Assembly: GCA_027886175.1 (NCBI GenBank)
Contig: JAJNNQ010000077.1
Location: 4,774,001 to 4,838,000, forward strand
Direction: 5' to 3'
Origin: Phylloscopus collybita
Taxonomy: Eukaryota; Chordata; Aves; Passeriformes; Phylloscopidae
DNA: 64,000 nucleotides
Each line of letters opens with the position of its first letter. Position 1 is the stretch's first letter. The notes under the pieces were generated by a model, which was given only the letters and a program-made list of their open reading frames with translations, made no database searches and was not told the DNA's origin. Both the position numbers and the translations under genes were made by a program. Positions 17,054 through 28,579 of this stretch are shown here, piece by piece.

Positions 17054-19950
17054 ATGCAGAGCAGCGACCAAGGGGATTCCTGTGCCACAGCGCAGGAATC
17101 AAGACTCTGGGTCTTGGCTGAACACGGCCAAGTTCCTGTGTTTGGACAGATTCAGGGGCTGCCCATGGGGAGCGCGGGGCTCAGCGCGGGGCCGAGCAGG
17201 CAATGGACAAAATGGACATGGGGACAAACGGCCCCGGGGCTTCAGTTACAGCGGTGGCAACAGCAGCAGCAGCAGTGGTGGCGAAAGCAGCAGGAGCAGC
17301 AGAGAAAAAAGCGACACTCGCGACTCCCTCCTGCTTCTCGTCTCCTTCTCCAGCAGTCCCTGGCCGTTCCTGGCCCTGGGCCGAGCGCTGACAGCCACGT
17401 CTCGCCGGCAGGGAAGGTGCAACAGGGCCTCAAGGAGCGGTACCGGCTGGGTTCGCTGCTGGGGCGCGGCGGCTTCGGCAGCGTCTTGGCGGCGACATGG
17501 CTCTCAGACGGCGCCCCGGCGGCACCATACGTATTTGGGAGCTCCCGCTAAGGGGGATTAAAAATACTACTCCAATACTTTTTGCCTTCTTAGCACTGAT
17601 ACAAAGCTGATGTTCCGTGGAAATAAGGTAGTTTTAACCCCAGCAATGCTACTGTTTGTCCTTGACTAAATTGTTTGTTTCACTAGTGTTTGCATCATTG
17701 TTGCTGAGCAATAATTTCAGAATTATTCACATAAAAATTTGAAGTAGCAAAATACTGTTTTAATCAGAAAGGTGTGAATGCAGATGTCATGATTTTTTGT
17801 AACTGCTAGTATTGTCTGCTGATACTAGAAACTAGCTAATTGTGCATTATTGCAGTCTGGTAGCTATAAATATTTAACCTCACAAATAAGCCATACATAA
17901 GCCAGATAAATTTGATATTTTGATTAATATTAATTTGAATGGAGCTTGGCACATAATAGAAACATAAAAATTAGTTGGGGTAAATCAGCATGTATTCATG
18001 CTGTTGTACATTTGGCCAAATGTTAGCTTTCGCATACAGAGGGATCTGCAGTCAACTAGGATATTTAGGGCGGAGAATGGGGCTGGGCAGGCGGGCAGCG
18101 AGCTCAGCCCGCTGCTCCCCTTGGCTTGCAGGTGGCCATCAAAAGGGTGCCACGGAACCGCGTCCGGCACTGGGGCGAGCTGGTCAGTGAGCGGGGCCAG
18201 CGGGAGAAGCCGGGGCGTGCCGGGCGGGGATGAGCTGAGGCCCGGCAGGGTGGGAGCCGCCAGGACGCCTCGAGGGAGAGCGGCCGTGATGCCAGCAGAG
18301 GGTGCAGAGCGTCCCGGGCTGGGTGAGGGCTTCCCCAGCCCTGGCACGGCATCAGCCCCACTGGCGGCATCGTGGTCCTCCCGCAGCCCGACGGCACCAG
18401 AGCACCGCTGGAGATCGTTCTGCTGGACAAGGTCTCCACGGGCTTCCCTGGTGTCGTCCAGCTCCTGGAGTGGCTTGAGCTCCCTGACGACATCCTCCTG
18501 GTCATGGAGCGCCTGGAGCAGTGTCAGAACCTCCAGCATTTCATTCGGGCACGGGGGTTCCTGTCCGAGGAGGAGGCGCGGGGGCTGTTCCACCAGGTGC
18601 TGGAGGCCGTGCAGCACTGCACCAGCTGCAGGGTCCTGCACAGGGACATCAAACCAGAGAACATCCTGGTTGACCTGGCCACTGGGCAGGCCAAATTGAT
18701 CGACTTTGGCTGTGGCACCTACCTACAAGACACAGCCTACACTCACTTTGCAGGTGAGCCCACGAGGGGTGTGCTCCCAGTTCCAGACACTCCTGGCTAA
18801 GCATCTCAGGGCCCAACCTGGGTGTGGCAGCGGGGATTCTCCATTTTGCTGCCAGTCATGGCACTGAGTCTTCAGCCGAGTTGCTTTGAGCAGGGGTGGG
18901 TGGGGGCCCAGCTTCCAGCCCTGCTGGCAGCCTTTCTCAGCCACTCTGCCCAGGACTGGCTCTGGGGCAGCCAGCCTGACAGAAACAGCCGTGGGTGGGG
19001 GTAGCAGAGAGGGGTGTCCAGAACCTGTGCACCAGCCAGTTTGGTGTGGAGGTGAGAAAGGGCTTCGATCACTACACTCACCTGGTTTGCTTTGGGTTCA
19101 TAATGTTTTTATGAATATGTTATGTTTCATAATTTGGGGCACTGCAGGCAGGGAGGAGGAAGGCATGGTTTTACCCCAGCACTGAGTGGGTTTTTCCCTG
19201 TCATGGTGGAGCCTTGCCAGGGATTCTGCTGCCCTCTTCCAACACCAGTGGCTTCTTTTCCAGCCCAAGTTTGTACACAAGTCCCAGGTGCTGGCCAGAG
19301 GCAGAGGGTCACATCACGTGCCACTGGGGCAGCCCCCACATGCCCAGGGATGCTGGGGCCAGGCTCTGGGAGCAGCAGCTCTGATCCCCTTGATGAACTC
19401 CACCTGTATTCCATAGGAACACCCTCCTACAGCCCCCCGGAATGGACCCAGTTCCTCTGGTACTATGGCAAGCCAGCCACCATCTGGTCCCTTGGCATCC
19501 TGCTGCACCAGATGGTCTGTGGGGAGCACCCTTTCAGGAGGGGCCAGAACATCAGCTGGGGCTATCAGCTCTCACTGCCACAACAGCTCTCTCCAGGTGG
19601 ATCCTCATGCCTGGGCACGGGGGCAATACCAGTGCTGGGAGACAGCAGTGGGCTTATGAGCATCCTGCTCTGGCAGCTGCTGAGGGGGTGGCACATGTCC
19701 TGCTCTCCTGCTCTCCTCCAAAAGAGGGAGTGGATGGGAGAGTTTAGGCCCAGCTCTGAGCGCATGCAGCATGGCCTGGACATGGGAACAGTGGGACAGG
19801 AGCCTTCTCCAACTGACTGGTGGCTTCTGGTTTCTCTCCCCAGAGTGCCAAGACCTGATCAGGTGATGTTTATCCCTGCACTCCTTGGGCAGGCCCTCAT
19901 TAGAAGACCTGTTCTGTGATCCTTGGATGCAGGATATTCATCTGCCGTAG
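17054..19950 (+). pseudogene. PIM1-like serine/threonine kinase, copy B
   Basis: Possible exon 1 runs from ATG 17054 to about 17530: a Gln-rich region, then GLKERYRLGSLLG and the loop LGRGGFGSV (about residue 135). Exon 2 is 18132-18182 (VAIKRVPRN, lysine present). Exon 3 is 18387-18753 ([21 protein letters not shown]). Exon 4 is 19417-19596 (GTPSYSPPEW, WSLGILL). Exon 5 is 19844-19950. Exon sizes (51, 367, 180) equal those of copy A. The same TGA follows LIR (19864-19866), removing about 28 codons of the C-lobe, and TAG follows at 19948-19950. Catalytic residues upstream are intact and exon 3 is closer to PIM1 than copy A's is. A clear GT donor after exon 1 is missing. It is probably a pseudogene; a truncated kinase cannot be excluded. 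Confidence 0.78.
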
Positions 19951-20226
19951 AAGAAGGGAGAGAGCCACAGGCACACTTTGATCCAGGACCCTGGTAAGTT
20001 CCAGCTCCACACAGGCCTTGGCAGTCAGAAGCAAAGGAACCCAGACTTTTTGTCCTGCCTGTGGCAGTGTGCAGGGCTCATGGGATGGGCACACGCAGCC
20101 CTTGTGCTGGAGCTGAGCTGCTCTGCCCAGCACTGGTGGCCACCATCCAAGCTGGTTTGGCTTGTCCTGGTTCACTGACAGCTGGGGCCCTGGGCAGAAT
20201 ACTGACAGCCTGGTCTCATCCCCCAG

Positions 20227-20470
20227 GGAAGGAGAAGGAGCCCCTGGAGAGGCTGTACCAGGTGGGGCTGCTGCTGCTGGAGGCAGTGAGGACAACATCA
20301 AGGATGACAACCCATTCCTGGACCCGGCCATCACAAAGCTGAAGATGATGGGCTTCAATTCTGACACCTTCTTCAAAGCCAGGCTCCACAGCGAATTTGC
20401 AGATGAGTGCACACACAGGGGGATGCTCCCAGATTTGGGCATTGCAGGGCCTGGCCAGGAACCAAAGGCT
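20227..20470 (+). pseudogene. Coding-like segment downstream of kinase copy B
   Basis: This is the counterpart of 2998-3240, with the same acceptor (ending 20226), the same GKEKEPLERLYQVG start and the same frame change. The second part differs at a few residues (NIKDDNPF here, DIKDNIPF in copy A; SEF here, SQF there). Sharing of the frame change shows it predates the duplication. Identity of the second part is unknown. Confidence 0.35.
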
Positions 20471-21382
20471 CCCCCCTTTGCTGGGGATGATGCAACTGGT
20501 TCTTCACTCGGCTGCCCTGCTGCTTTTGGCAGGGCTGGGGAGATGGGCTGGGGTGGTTATGAACTGGGAGTTGGCTTCTGGCCCTGCCAACAGCTCCCAC
20601 CACCCACCATGGCCCGGGCTGGGGCTGGGGCAGCCAGCCCAACACAAACAAACCCCCATGGCAGGGGCAGAGGTGGGACTCCAGAACCTGTCCATGGGCT
20701 GCTTTGCTTTGCAGGCCAGGAAGGGCTTGGGCTGCTCCACTCCCCTTGTTTGCTTTGGGATCACCAATACTTTTGGGGGGGCAGTGCAGGGGGGATAGGA
20801 GAAAGCACGGGCTTCCCTCACCTGTGGGTGGGTTTTTCCTCAGCATGTAGGGGTTGGGCCTTCCTCCAGCCCCTGACAGAGATAAGATCTTTTACCTTTT
20901 CCCTTGTTTCCCCTTTCTGTCTGTAATCTGTTTTTGTTAATTTGTTGTTTGTTTTTCTAAAGGAAGCGTTCCAGGTGGTGTTCAGTCTGGATTGGGAAGT
21001 GCTTGGGACCAGCTGTGGTGTGGATGGGCCGTGCCCTTGGAGAAGGCCGAGGACATTGTTTGGGAGCAGTTTTTCTTGAGGCAAGAGATGGTGTGAGGTG
21101 TGTCTGTGTCTTCTTGGCACGGGTGGGATAAGAGGTTTTGGGGAACGGCAGCGAGCACAGGAGCATCCCTTACTGGGCAGCTGCTGAGGGGCTGGATCTG
21201 CCCTGGCTGGCTGCAGGCTGGGCAAATGTCCTGCCCTCCTGCTCTGCTGCCCAAGGCAGCAATGATGGGCAACTTTGGGCCCAGCTCTGAGCACGGCCAG
21301 CACGGCCTGGGCACCGCGGGCAGCTGGGACAAGGGCACAGGAGCCTTCAGCTGACGGGCGGTTTCTGGGTTCTCTCCTTGCA

Positions 21383-21545
21383 GCCGGGCTCCACGCCTGC
21401 TGAGGCTGCTCTGGGCTCTGCCAGGGCTCTGCTGGGCTCAGCCCTGGGCACGGCTGGGCTCGCTGTGCCCTCACATTGCTCTGACAGCTTTGCACCAGAC
21501 GAGCCCTTTCCGAGCACAGCACCTGAGCTTTCTGCTTTTGCAGGT
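21383..21545 (+). other. Exon-like open segment with splice-like borders (copy B)
   Basis: Same segment as 4150-4312 with acceptor CTCCTTGCAG and donor GCAG/GTGAGTGAG kept. Function and expression are unknown. Confidence 0.25.
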
Positions 21546-21799
21546 GAGTGAGACTCTCCTGCAGGCCAAGAGATTGCAGGCAGGGATCCACATCCTATTG
21601 GCAAGAACCCAAACCCTCCACAGTCCCAGCTGAACTCCTGTATCTCCACAGGATGTTCTGTCTGTCCCACTCTTCATTCCTTTTTGGCTGGAATTGTGCA
21701 ACTGCACATTCTTCCTCCTCTAGAATTGCCATGAGTGGGCCAAACGTGGGGAGTGGGCCATGTTCCCGAGACAGTGCAGTCTTGGGTTGTGGAGCCAGG

Positions 21800-22450
21800 G
21801 GTGTGTATTCTATTTCATTTGTTGAAAGCTGTTGGGGAGATGTTTTTTCTTTATGTCTTGTAACTCAAGGGGGGAGAGAACCAGATGCCTTCTGATAATG
21901 GGCCATTACCACCTCCCCAAACTATACCCTCCCCAAAGCAGTACATCCACATTCCATCATCCTATTGTGAGATGCATCACATCCCTCCTGGCAGTGGGGG
22001 GAGCCAAGCATTCCTACCTGGATAAAACTGAGACACAGGAACACGAAAGCATCTAGCTTCTCACCCGATTTCTGGGAGGAAGACTGGACCCCATCTTGCC
22101 ATCACCAGACCCCATCTCACCATCACCAGACCCCTTCTCACCATCACTGGACCCTTGTTCTACAGGATCATCTCTACTCCACCAGAACCACCTCTGCCAC
22201 ACCAGGAGGACTCACATTTGGAATGCTTCCAACAACCTGACCAACAGGGTGTCAGGTTGTAGCTCTGACTCTGTCAGGGTTCTCCAAAATTGTTGTTTGT
22301 TTGTTTGCTTGTTTGGCTGGGTGGTTTTGTTTTCTACTACATTTGTATTGTTAATATTCCTAGTAAAGAACTGTTATTCCGATTCCCAAACTCTTTGCCT
22401 GAAAGCCCTTAATTGCAAGATTATAATCTGGCGGGGGGGTGAGGGGTTTG
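21800..22450 (+). mobile_element. Solo-LTR-like element, plus orientation
   Basis: Shares several blocks in order with the reverse complement of 26929-27450: GTGAGATGC, GGAGCCAAGCATTCC with ACCTGGAT, and CTGACCAACAGGGTGT with AGGTTGTA. It contains a short tandem repeat (about 22090-22160) of CCATCACCAGACCCC units that the other copy lacks. The ends are not sharply defined. No internal retroviral coding sequence is seen. Confidence 0.65.
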
Positions 22451-22888
22451 CATACCCCATTCCAAGGGAAACTCCAGCTTTCCCTGGCAGAAAACTGTCT
22501 TTCCAAACCAAGAGAGCTCATAACCACCTCAAATCCCTGGCTGTGCCCTACCCCTGATCCCCACAGCCTGTCCTGTTCCCTTCATCCCTGCATTGCCTGG
22601 GACTTTCTGGGACAAGGCAGTTCTGCTCTGGGTATGGAGGGAGGTGCAAGTGGGAACCAGGTTTGTGTCCTTTGGGATTGGAACCTGGTGGGACTTAGAG
22701 GCATAGAAAATTTCTCTTCTGTGTGTACAGGAAAAGAAGATACCCTGGAATTCCTTCAGGAATGTGGGATACCCCAGAACCCACACAGGATCAGGGTCTC
22801 ACTCGGCCTCATCATCCTCAGCTTCCAGCTGACCAGACCCCATCCCTCCCTCACAATCCTCACCTCACCACATCCCACTGCTCCCGGG
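22451..22888. other. Spacer without recognised features
   Basis: Mixed sequence with only short frames. No repeat family was identified by eye. Confidence 0.4.
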
Positions 22889-23110
22889 CAGGAAGTGCCA
22901 TCCAGCCTGGCCTTGGACACTTCCAAGGATGGGGCAGCCACAGCTTCTCTGGCAACCACTGCCAGGGCCTCAGCACCCTCAGAGGGAAGAATTCCTTCCC
23001 AACATCTCATCTAACCCTGCCCTCAGGCAGTGGGGAGCCATTCCTCCTTGTCCTGTCCCTGCAGGCCCTTGGAAAGAGTCTCTCTTCTCCAAGCATTGCT
23101 GCTCCTCCCT
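22889..23110 (-). mobile_element. CR1 LINE 3' fragment, minus orientation
   Basis: The plus strand reads as the complement of a CR1 3' end: GGATGGGGCAGCCACAGC, CTCAGCACCCTCAGAGGGAAG, AATTCCTTCCCAACATCTC. Only the 3' part is present. Confidence 0.7.
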
Positions 23111-23399
23111 GCTGTGGGGCAGAAGTTGGAAGTTGATTTTCTCCCCGTGGCCCCGGGCCAGCCCTGAGCCAGGGGCAGGACCTTTCCCTGGAGCTCTGCG
23201 GGCGCTGGCTCGGTTCGGCCGCAGCCCAGCAGACGGAGCTCAGAGCTCCCCGGGGGCTGCGGCTCCTCCCGAGGGGCAGCGCTGGGGCAGCTCCCACCTC
23301 TGCCCCGGGGCAGCAGCAGGGACAGCAGCCGAGGGAAGGGCTGGGGCTGGGCCAGGCCAGGGCTGGGCTGCACAGCAGCAAAAGCTTCTTCCCCCACAG

Positions 23400-23592
23400 G
23401 GGGCTCAGCCACTGCCCAGGCTCCCCAGGGAATGGGCACAGCCCCGAGGCTGCTGCAGCTCCAGGAGCCTTTGGACACCGCTCCCAGGGATGCCCAGGCT
23501 GGGATTGTTGGGCTGTCTGTGCAGGGCCGGGGCTTGGACTCCATGATCCCGGTGGGTCCCTCCCAGCTCAGCCCATTCTGCAATTCTCAGCC
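23400..23592 (+). mobile_element. CR1-like LINE 3' end, plus orientation
   Basis: CTCCCAGGGATGCCCAGGCT, GGGGCTTGGACTCCATGATC and GTGGGTCCCTCCCAGCTCAG are CR1 3' UTR words, ending at TTCTGCAATTCTCAG. With 22889-23110 it forms two CR1 ends pointing outward. Confidence 0.55.
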
Positions 23593-23841
23593 TTTGGCTC
23601 AGCCTTTCTGTCCCCAGCAGGAGCTGGCAGAGCTGCTGGGCTGGGGCAGGAGCAGGGCAGCCCCAGCCTTCCCCTCTCTGTGACACCACAGCAGTGACAG
23701 CCCCAACATTCCATCCCTGGAGACGCTCCAAGGGAAGTGTCCAGAGCCGTGTCCAGTCAACAGAACTGCCCGGCCACTGACCCTGAGTGACCATGGCCCT
23801 GCCAGCTCGGAGGCACCGCTGGGGCAGCTGCACCTCAGCCC

Positions 23842-24826
23842 TGTGATAAATGAATGATTTTTTGCTAACTAAATTGTAACTGTATCAGTATTTTAGAAAA
23901 AGAGAAATGATCTATGATTAGTGTCACAAAACTGATGTTTGCAGATATTTAATAAAAAAAACAAGATACAGGACATAATATGTAATTTGAGATAAGTAAA
24001 ACACCAAAACTGAATAGGTCTTGGGATAATTGGAAGATCGGCCGTGAGATGGACAATTGGGATGGTTCGAGGTACAGAATTTAAGTTGTGTTTTTATTTA
24101 GGGCTTATTTTTGGAATATGATGTTGGCTGACATAACACAAGGCTTGGGGTGCATGCACAACCTGTAAGGTTATCCAGGGGACAATGAGGAAGACTTTGA
24201 CCCTTCATCCAAAAAAACACCAAAAGAAGACAGAAGACCCTGTAACAAGAGAAGCATGCACCATGAAGTACAGTGATGTGGATTTTTAGAATGAGAAATA
24301 AGAGGAAACTGACAGGAAACATTGATGAATATGTATTAGCAGATAGTATATAAGTGTAGTCTGAATTGCTCTGTTTTGTACCTGAGGTGGGATGAGAAGC
24401 CCTCCCTGTACCCTGGTCAGTTTTGCTTATGCCTTATCAGAACCTTACCCAGATGAAATTAATTGTTGCCAAACATTTTTTATATGTTTAATTTTATATT
24501 ATTTATTTTTAAATTATTTTAATATTTTAGTATTTATTGCATTTTAACTAATTTAATATTGCTATTAAAATTGTTACCAAATTTCAATTTGTTCTTTATT
24601 TTATTTTTATTTACAACAGGTGCCTGCCTTGTTCCAGGGCTGCCACATGGCCTTGGGGCTGCCCTGCACCCTCCTGGGGAAGTTCCCTGAGGCTCAGAGC
24701 GCTCAGTGCCCAGACTCCTTTCCCTGTGCCTGCTGTGTCCCCTGCAGGGGCTGCAGAGCTCTCCTGGCTCACAGCAGACATTCAGTCCTTGATCTCGGGC
24801 TGACCCCACCCTGGCCAGGCCTGTGC
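23842..24826 (+). repeat. Long inverted repeat, left arm
   Basis: Reads TGATAAATGA... then A/T-rich LTR-like sequence (TATATAAGTG at about 24349) to about 24618, then about 200 bp that belongs to the receptor duplicon. The whole stretch is matched in reverse complement at 28580-29490. About 3.75 kb separates the arms. Confidence 0.88.
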
Positions 24827-25764
24827 CCAGGGAGCTCCACTCCCTGCTGCTCCCTGGCACACACTGTCCCTGCAGGTGCCCTGTGCTCTCCTGGCAGCTC
24901 CCCAGGCCCTCCAGACAAACATTCCCCTGCCATCAGCCCTGGCACAAGCTGCACAGCCCCAGCAAGGTTCAGCACAGACCCTTCCCCATCTGATGGGCCC
25001 TGGCCACCAACAAGCAGAGCCTGACCCAGACCTGAGTCCCCTGAAGGCCACCCTGGGACCCTGATCTCATCCCAGTGAGCCCTGGGAGAACAAGGAACAC
25101 AAGGAGCCTCTTCAGAGTCTGTTCCTTGGGCCTGTTGCTGAGAGGGACTGTGCAGGGAGAGCAAAGCCTTCGTGGGCTGCCCTCAGGAGATGATGCCCTT
25201 TGCTGCTGGAGCTGCTGTGCTGGAGCCCAGCTGTGTCCCAGCAGTGCCCATGGCCTGGCCCTGCCTGTGCTCACAGCACGCACACGCAGCAGGACAGTGA
25301 CCAAGCTGCCACAGCCCTGCGGCCTGACAGCCACAGAAGAGCTGGGAAGGAGAGGCTGCAGTTGGGAAGAGCAGCTGTGGGAAGAGCCAGGGCCATTGTC
25401 CCTGGCTGTGCTGCTGGGCTGGGAGTCTCTGCCCTGCACCTCTGCTCACAGGCACTGGCCCTGCAGAGACAGAGAGGGGCTGAGGGAACATCTTGGGCAC
25501 CCAGGGCAGAGCAGGACACTTTATTTGACAGAAATGCACAGTGATCAGGGCTCCTTACTGTCTGTGCTTAACACAGGCACGGTAGATACTGATGTAGCAA
25601 TACTGGGACTAATGGTATCCCTTTATGGAAATAATAAAAAAAGAAAAGAAAAGAAAAATAAAACTCACCAAAAAGAATAACAAACAAGACACATGCACAA
25701 AACAGTCTGGGCCTGGAATGAGTTCCATTCTGAATGCTGTGCACAAACAAAGAGGCACCTGATT

Positions 25765-25905
25765 GTTTCTGAAAAGCACAGAGTGGTCATATTCCTCAGG
25801 GCATCCTCCAGCTCCTGGTTCCTCAGGCTGTGCATGAGGGGGTTCAGTGTTGGAGGCAGCAGCCAGCACAGAAGTGACAGTGCCAGAGCCAGGGATGGGC
25901 ACCAG
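25765..25905 (-). pseudogene. Olfactory receptor 3' remnant (TM7 only), copy X
   Basis: The minus strand reads SLALALSLLCWLLPPTLNP followed by LMHSLRNQELEDALRNM, which is the seventh membrane helix and the LRN tail of a class A olfactory receptor. Nothing upstream in the same frame resembles TM1-TM6, so it is a fragment inside a longer chance frame (25665-26303). Copy Y has the same fragment. Confidence 0.8.
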
Positions 25906-26928
25906 GCTGGCACAGGTGACCTTGAGGCTGTGCAGGGCTCAGGCCCAGGGGCTGTGCCAGAGTCAGGGCTGAGCTGACACTCTGTGGGCTGGGGCAGAGC
26001 CCAGGCAGAAATGAGCCCTGAGCCAGCAGCTCTGCACTGGTGGCCACCAGGCCCGGTGGCCAAGGGAGGCTTCTGGCCATGGCCTGGAAGCAGCTGCTGC
26101 TGCCCAGGGGCCTTTGGTGCCTCAGGCTCTCCCTGGCACAGCTCCCAGCACGGCACTCTGCACTTGTGCCTGAGCCCTTCCCTCTGCTGGGGCTGGCCTG
26201 GGGCTTTTCCTGCAGCAGGACCTGCCCTGGTCCTGGCACAGGAAAGGCAGTTCCTGCTGGAGCAGGAGGCTCTGCCTGCAATGGGCTCAAACAACTCCAA
26301 CAAGGCCCTGTTTGCAAAGCCCCCAGTGGGGAATGAAGAAGGGGATCATGCTGCTTTGGGGGTGAAGAATGCTGAAAGCAGCCTGACTCCTCCAGCCCAA
26401 AGTTTCACATGCTGAGAGGGAGCTGAAGCTGTGGCAGAGCTGCTCAAATCCCCAGAGAAAGCAACAACCCAGTGACACCACTGAGAGCTTCTGCAGAGCT
26501 GCTGAGCTGGCCCAGCCTGGGCACATCTGAGTGACAGGGCAGCACTTCAGACTAGAAAAGCCCCATCCCAAATTTTAACTGCAGCATCTCCTGACATTTC
26601 CCTTCTTGGGGGGGTGTGGAGATTTCTTCCTGGAGTGGGGACACCCCTCCAAGTCACTGCCTGAGGCTGAGCTCAAGAGATTTGTCCACGGTCATTGGTC
26701 TGGGAGAGTGACACCCATCTCTGGGTAATAACTGCTTTTGCTTTAATACAATTGCTTCAAAATTTTCTTCCTACAGCATTGTCTTCAAATACATGTTACA
26801 GCTGCTATACTGTGGAGTAAATCATTCTGATTCTGACCTTTTTGTCTAATCATGATCATAATCAGTCATATCTCTATGTACATAAATACTTCTGCTTTTC
26901 CATCCTTACTGTTGTGGGACAAAGCTGT

Positions 26929-27450
26929 TGTGCTGGTTTGAAAGCAAAACCAGTGAGACTCCCAGTCAGAGATACAATTTAATAGAAGAAGAAGGGAAAA
27001 AAAAGGTGAAATAAATAGAATGATACAACCTAACACCCTGTTGGTCAGGGTGTTTGAAGCAGTCCGGGAATTCTCCTGGAGCAGCAGATGTGGTTCCGCT
27101 GGAGCAGAGATGATACAAAGCAGTGATCCCTGTAGAAACGTCTGGTAGCTCGTCTCCTCTGAGAATTCAGTGGATAGAAGCTGCCAGTGAGGTCTCAAAC
27201 CCTGGATTATATCCAGGTGGGAATGCTTGGCTCCTCCCCCTGGGCAGAGCATCTCACAATGGCATGATTCATCTTATCAGTCATGCAAATAGATCCTTGA
27301 TGGCCCATTAAACAGAGATAACGTCTTCCGGGAAGGCATTGTTGGGCTCGTTAACAGAAGATAAGGAGAACAGTGCCCCACCTTGGCTCCAACGGCTCAT
27401 GGGGATAGAATACATACCTTGGGTACAATTTTACATTGTAACCTAAGACA
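26929..27450 (-). mobile_element. Solo LTR with 5 bp target duplication
   Basis: The 522 bp element, TG...CA, is flanked by GCTGT on both sides (26924-26928 and 27451-27455). The paralogous site in copy Y (43186-43190, GTTGT) is empty, which confirms both borders. It is related to 21800-22450 in opposite orientation. A 5 bp duplication suits ERVL-type or some other LTR classes. Confidence 0.9.
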
Positions 27451-27659
27451 GCTGTACAAAGGTTCAATTCCACCTGTATAATCCTTTAGGCATAAATCCT
27501 TGAGAAAATCTGGGGCTGGGATTGGATCCAGGCACTGCCAGTATCCTCTCCCAGAAGGAGTTTAGAAAGCCTGGGGGTCCTGGTTTGGGTCCCTTGTGAA
27601 CCTCGTGACCCAACAGGATCTTCTCTAATAAACTTTGCCTGAAGCTGCCACTCTGCCCA

Positions 27660-28120
27660 TGACAGGAACCCCTGTGAGTGTCTGTGACATCCCAGCTCTT
27701 TGGCAGCCTGGACACTCCTGGGATGTCCCCATGGAGCCCCTGTGAGTGTCTGTGACATCCCAGCTCTTTGGCAGCCTGGACACTCCTGGGATGTCCCCAT
27801 GGAGCCCCTGGGAGTGTCGGTGACCTCGCTGTTCTTTAGGAGCACAGGGATGTCACCACTGGACTCCTGCCACTGGGACAAATTGGCTCTTTGGCAGGGT
27901 ACAGACACCTCTGTTGTCACTCTGCAGCCCTGGGACTGTCACCTCATGACCTTTAGGAAGATTAAGCCCCCCTGGGATGTCACCACAGAGCCCCTGTGAC
28001 TGAGTGTGACCAAAGAGATCTTCAGGAGCCCAGAGACCCCTCAGATGCCACCATGGAGCCCCTGTGCCTGCACGTGAGCTCACAGTTCTTGAGCAGCTGG
28101 AAACCCCTGGAATCTCTTCC
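27660..28120. repeat. Degenerate ~68 bp minisatellite, copy X
   Basis: GAGTGTCTGTGACATCCCAG starts at 27676 and 27744 (68 bp). Looser units with CTGGGATGTCACCACAGAGC and ATGCCACCATGGAGCCC continue to about 28120. Confidence 0.7.
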
Positions 28121-28579
28121 ATCTGCCCTGCTGAGGATGGATCCTCAGCAACTTGGAGGTTCCCTGATGAATTTTAGCTCTGCAGAGGCTTGTTCAGTCT
28201 TCAGCTCTTCAGTTCAGGAATTCAGTGCCAAAGGCTCATTAACATTCCAAAGCACTCTAACAAGAGAAGCCCCTGGGAATAATTTAAGTCTTCAGTTTTT
28301 CTGTGGTTAATTCTGCAGATTTCAGAAGTGTATTCAAAGAAAATATACTATATTTTTCAAAATGTAGGGGTGTTTGTTTTTAATTTTTTTTTGTCCTCTA
28401 CTTTTGTTTTCCTCTTTATAGATTGATAGCAGTAATCTCCAGTTGATATTGACCCCCAGCACCTCCTATGGTGCTCTGAATAGATATGAACATCAAGACC
28501 CTTCATGGCTGACAATCAATCACACTTTGTCCCCATCCCCACCCCACCATTTCCCTCATACAGCCCCTGGCACATCCAG

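Larger units (their letters stand above)
17239..21790 (+). repeat. Segmental duplication, copy B
   Basis: Counterpart of 1-4550. The offset is 17238 at the start and 17232 by exon 2, because the CAG-rich stretch is shorter here. Sequence upstream of 17239 cannot be compared, since copy A begins at the window edge. Confidence 0.92.
24615..28330 (-). repeat. Olfactory-receptor-remnant duplicon, copy X
   Basis: Collinear and very similar to 40875-44040. It differs by one LTR insertion (26929-27450) and one extra 68 bp repeat unit (near 27676-27811). Strand is given by the receptor remnant. Confidence 0.9.

Noticed and set aside
22889..23592. Short gene between the LTR and the inverted repeat
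   Set aside because: Both halves match CR1 LINE 3' ends, one on each strand.
25665..26303. Minus-strand frame of 212 codons as a receptor gene
   Set aside because: Only the last ~45 codons resemble an olfactory receptor; upstream residues are not membrane helices and the frame is open because of GC content.
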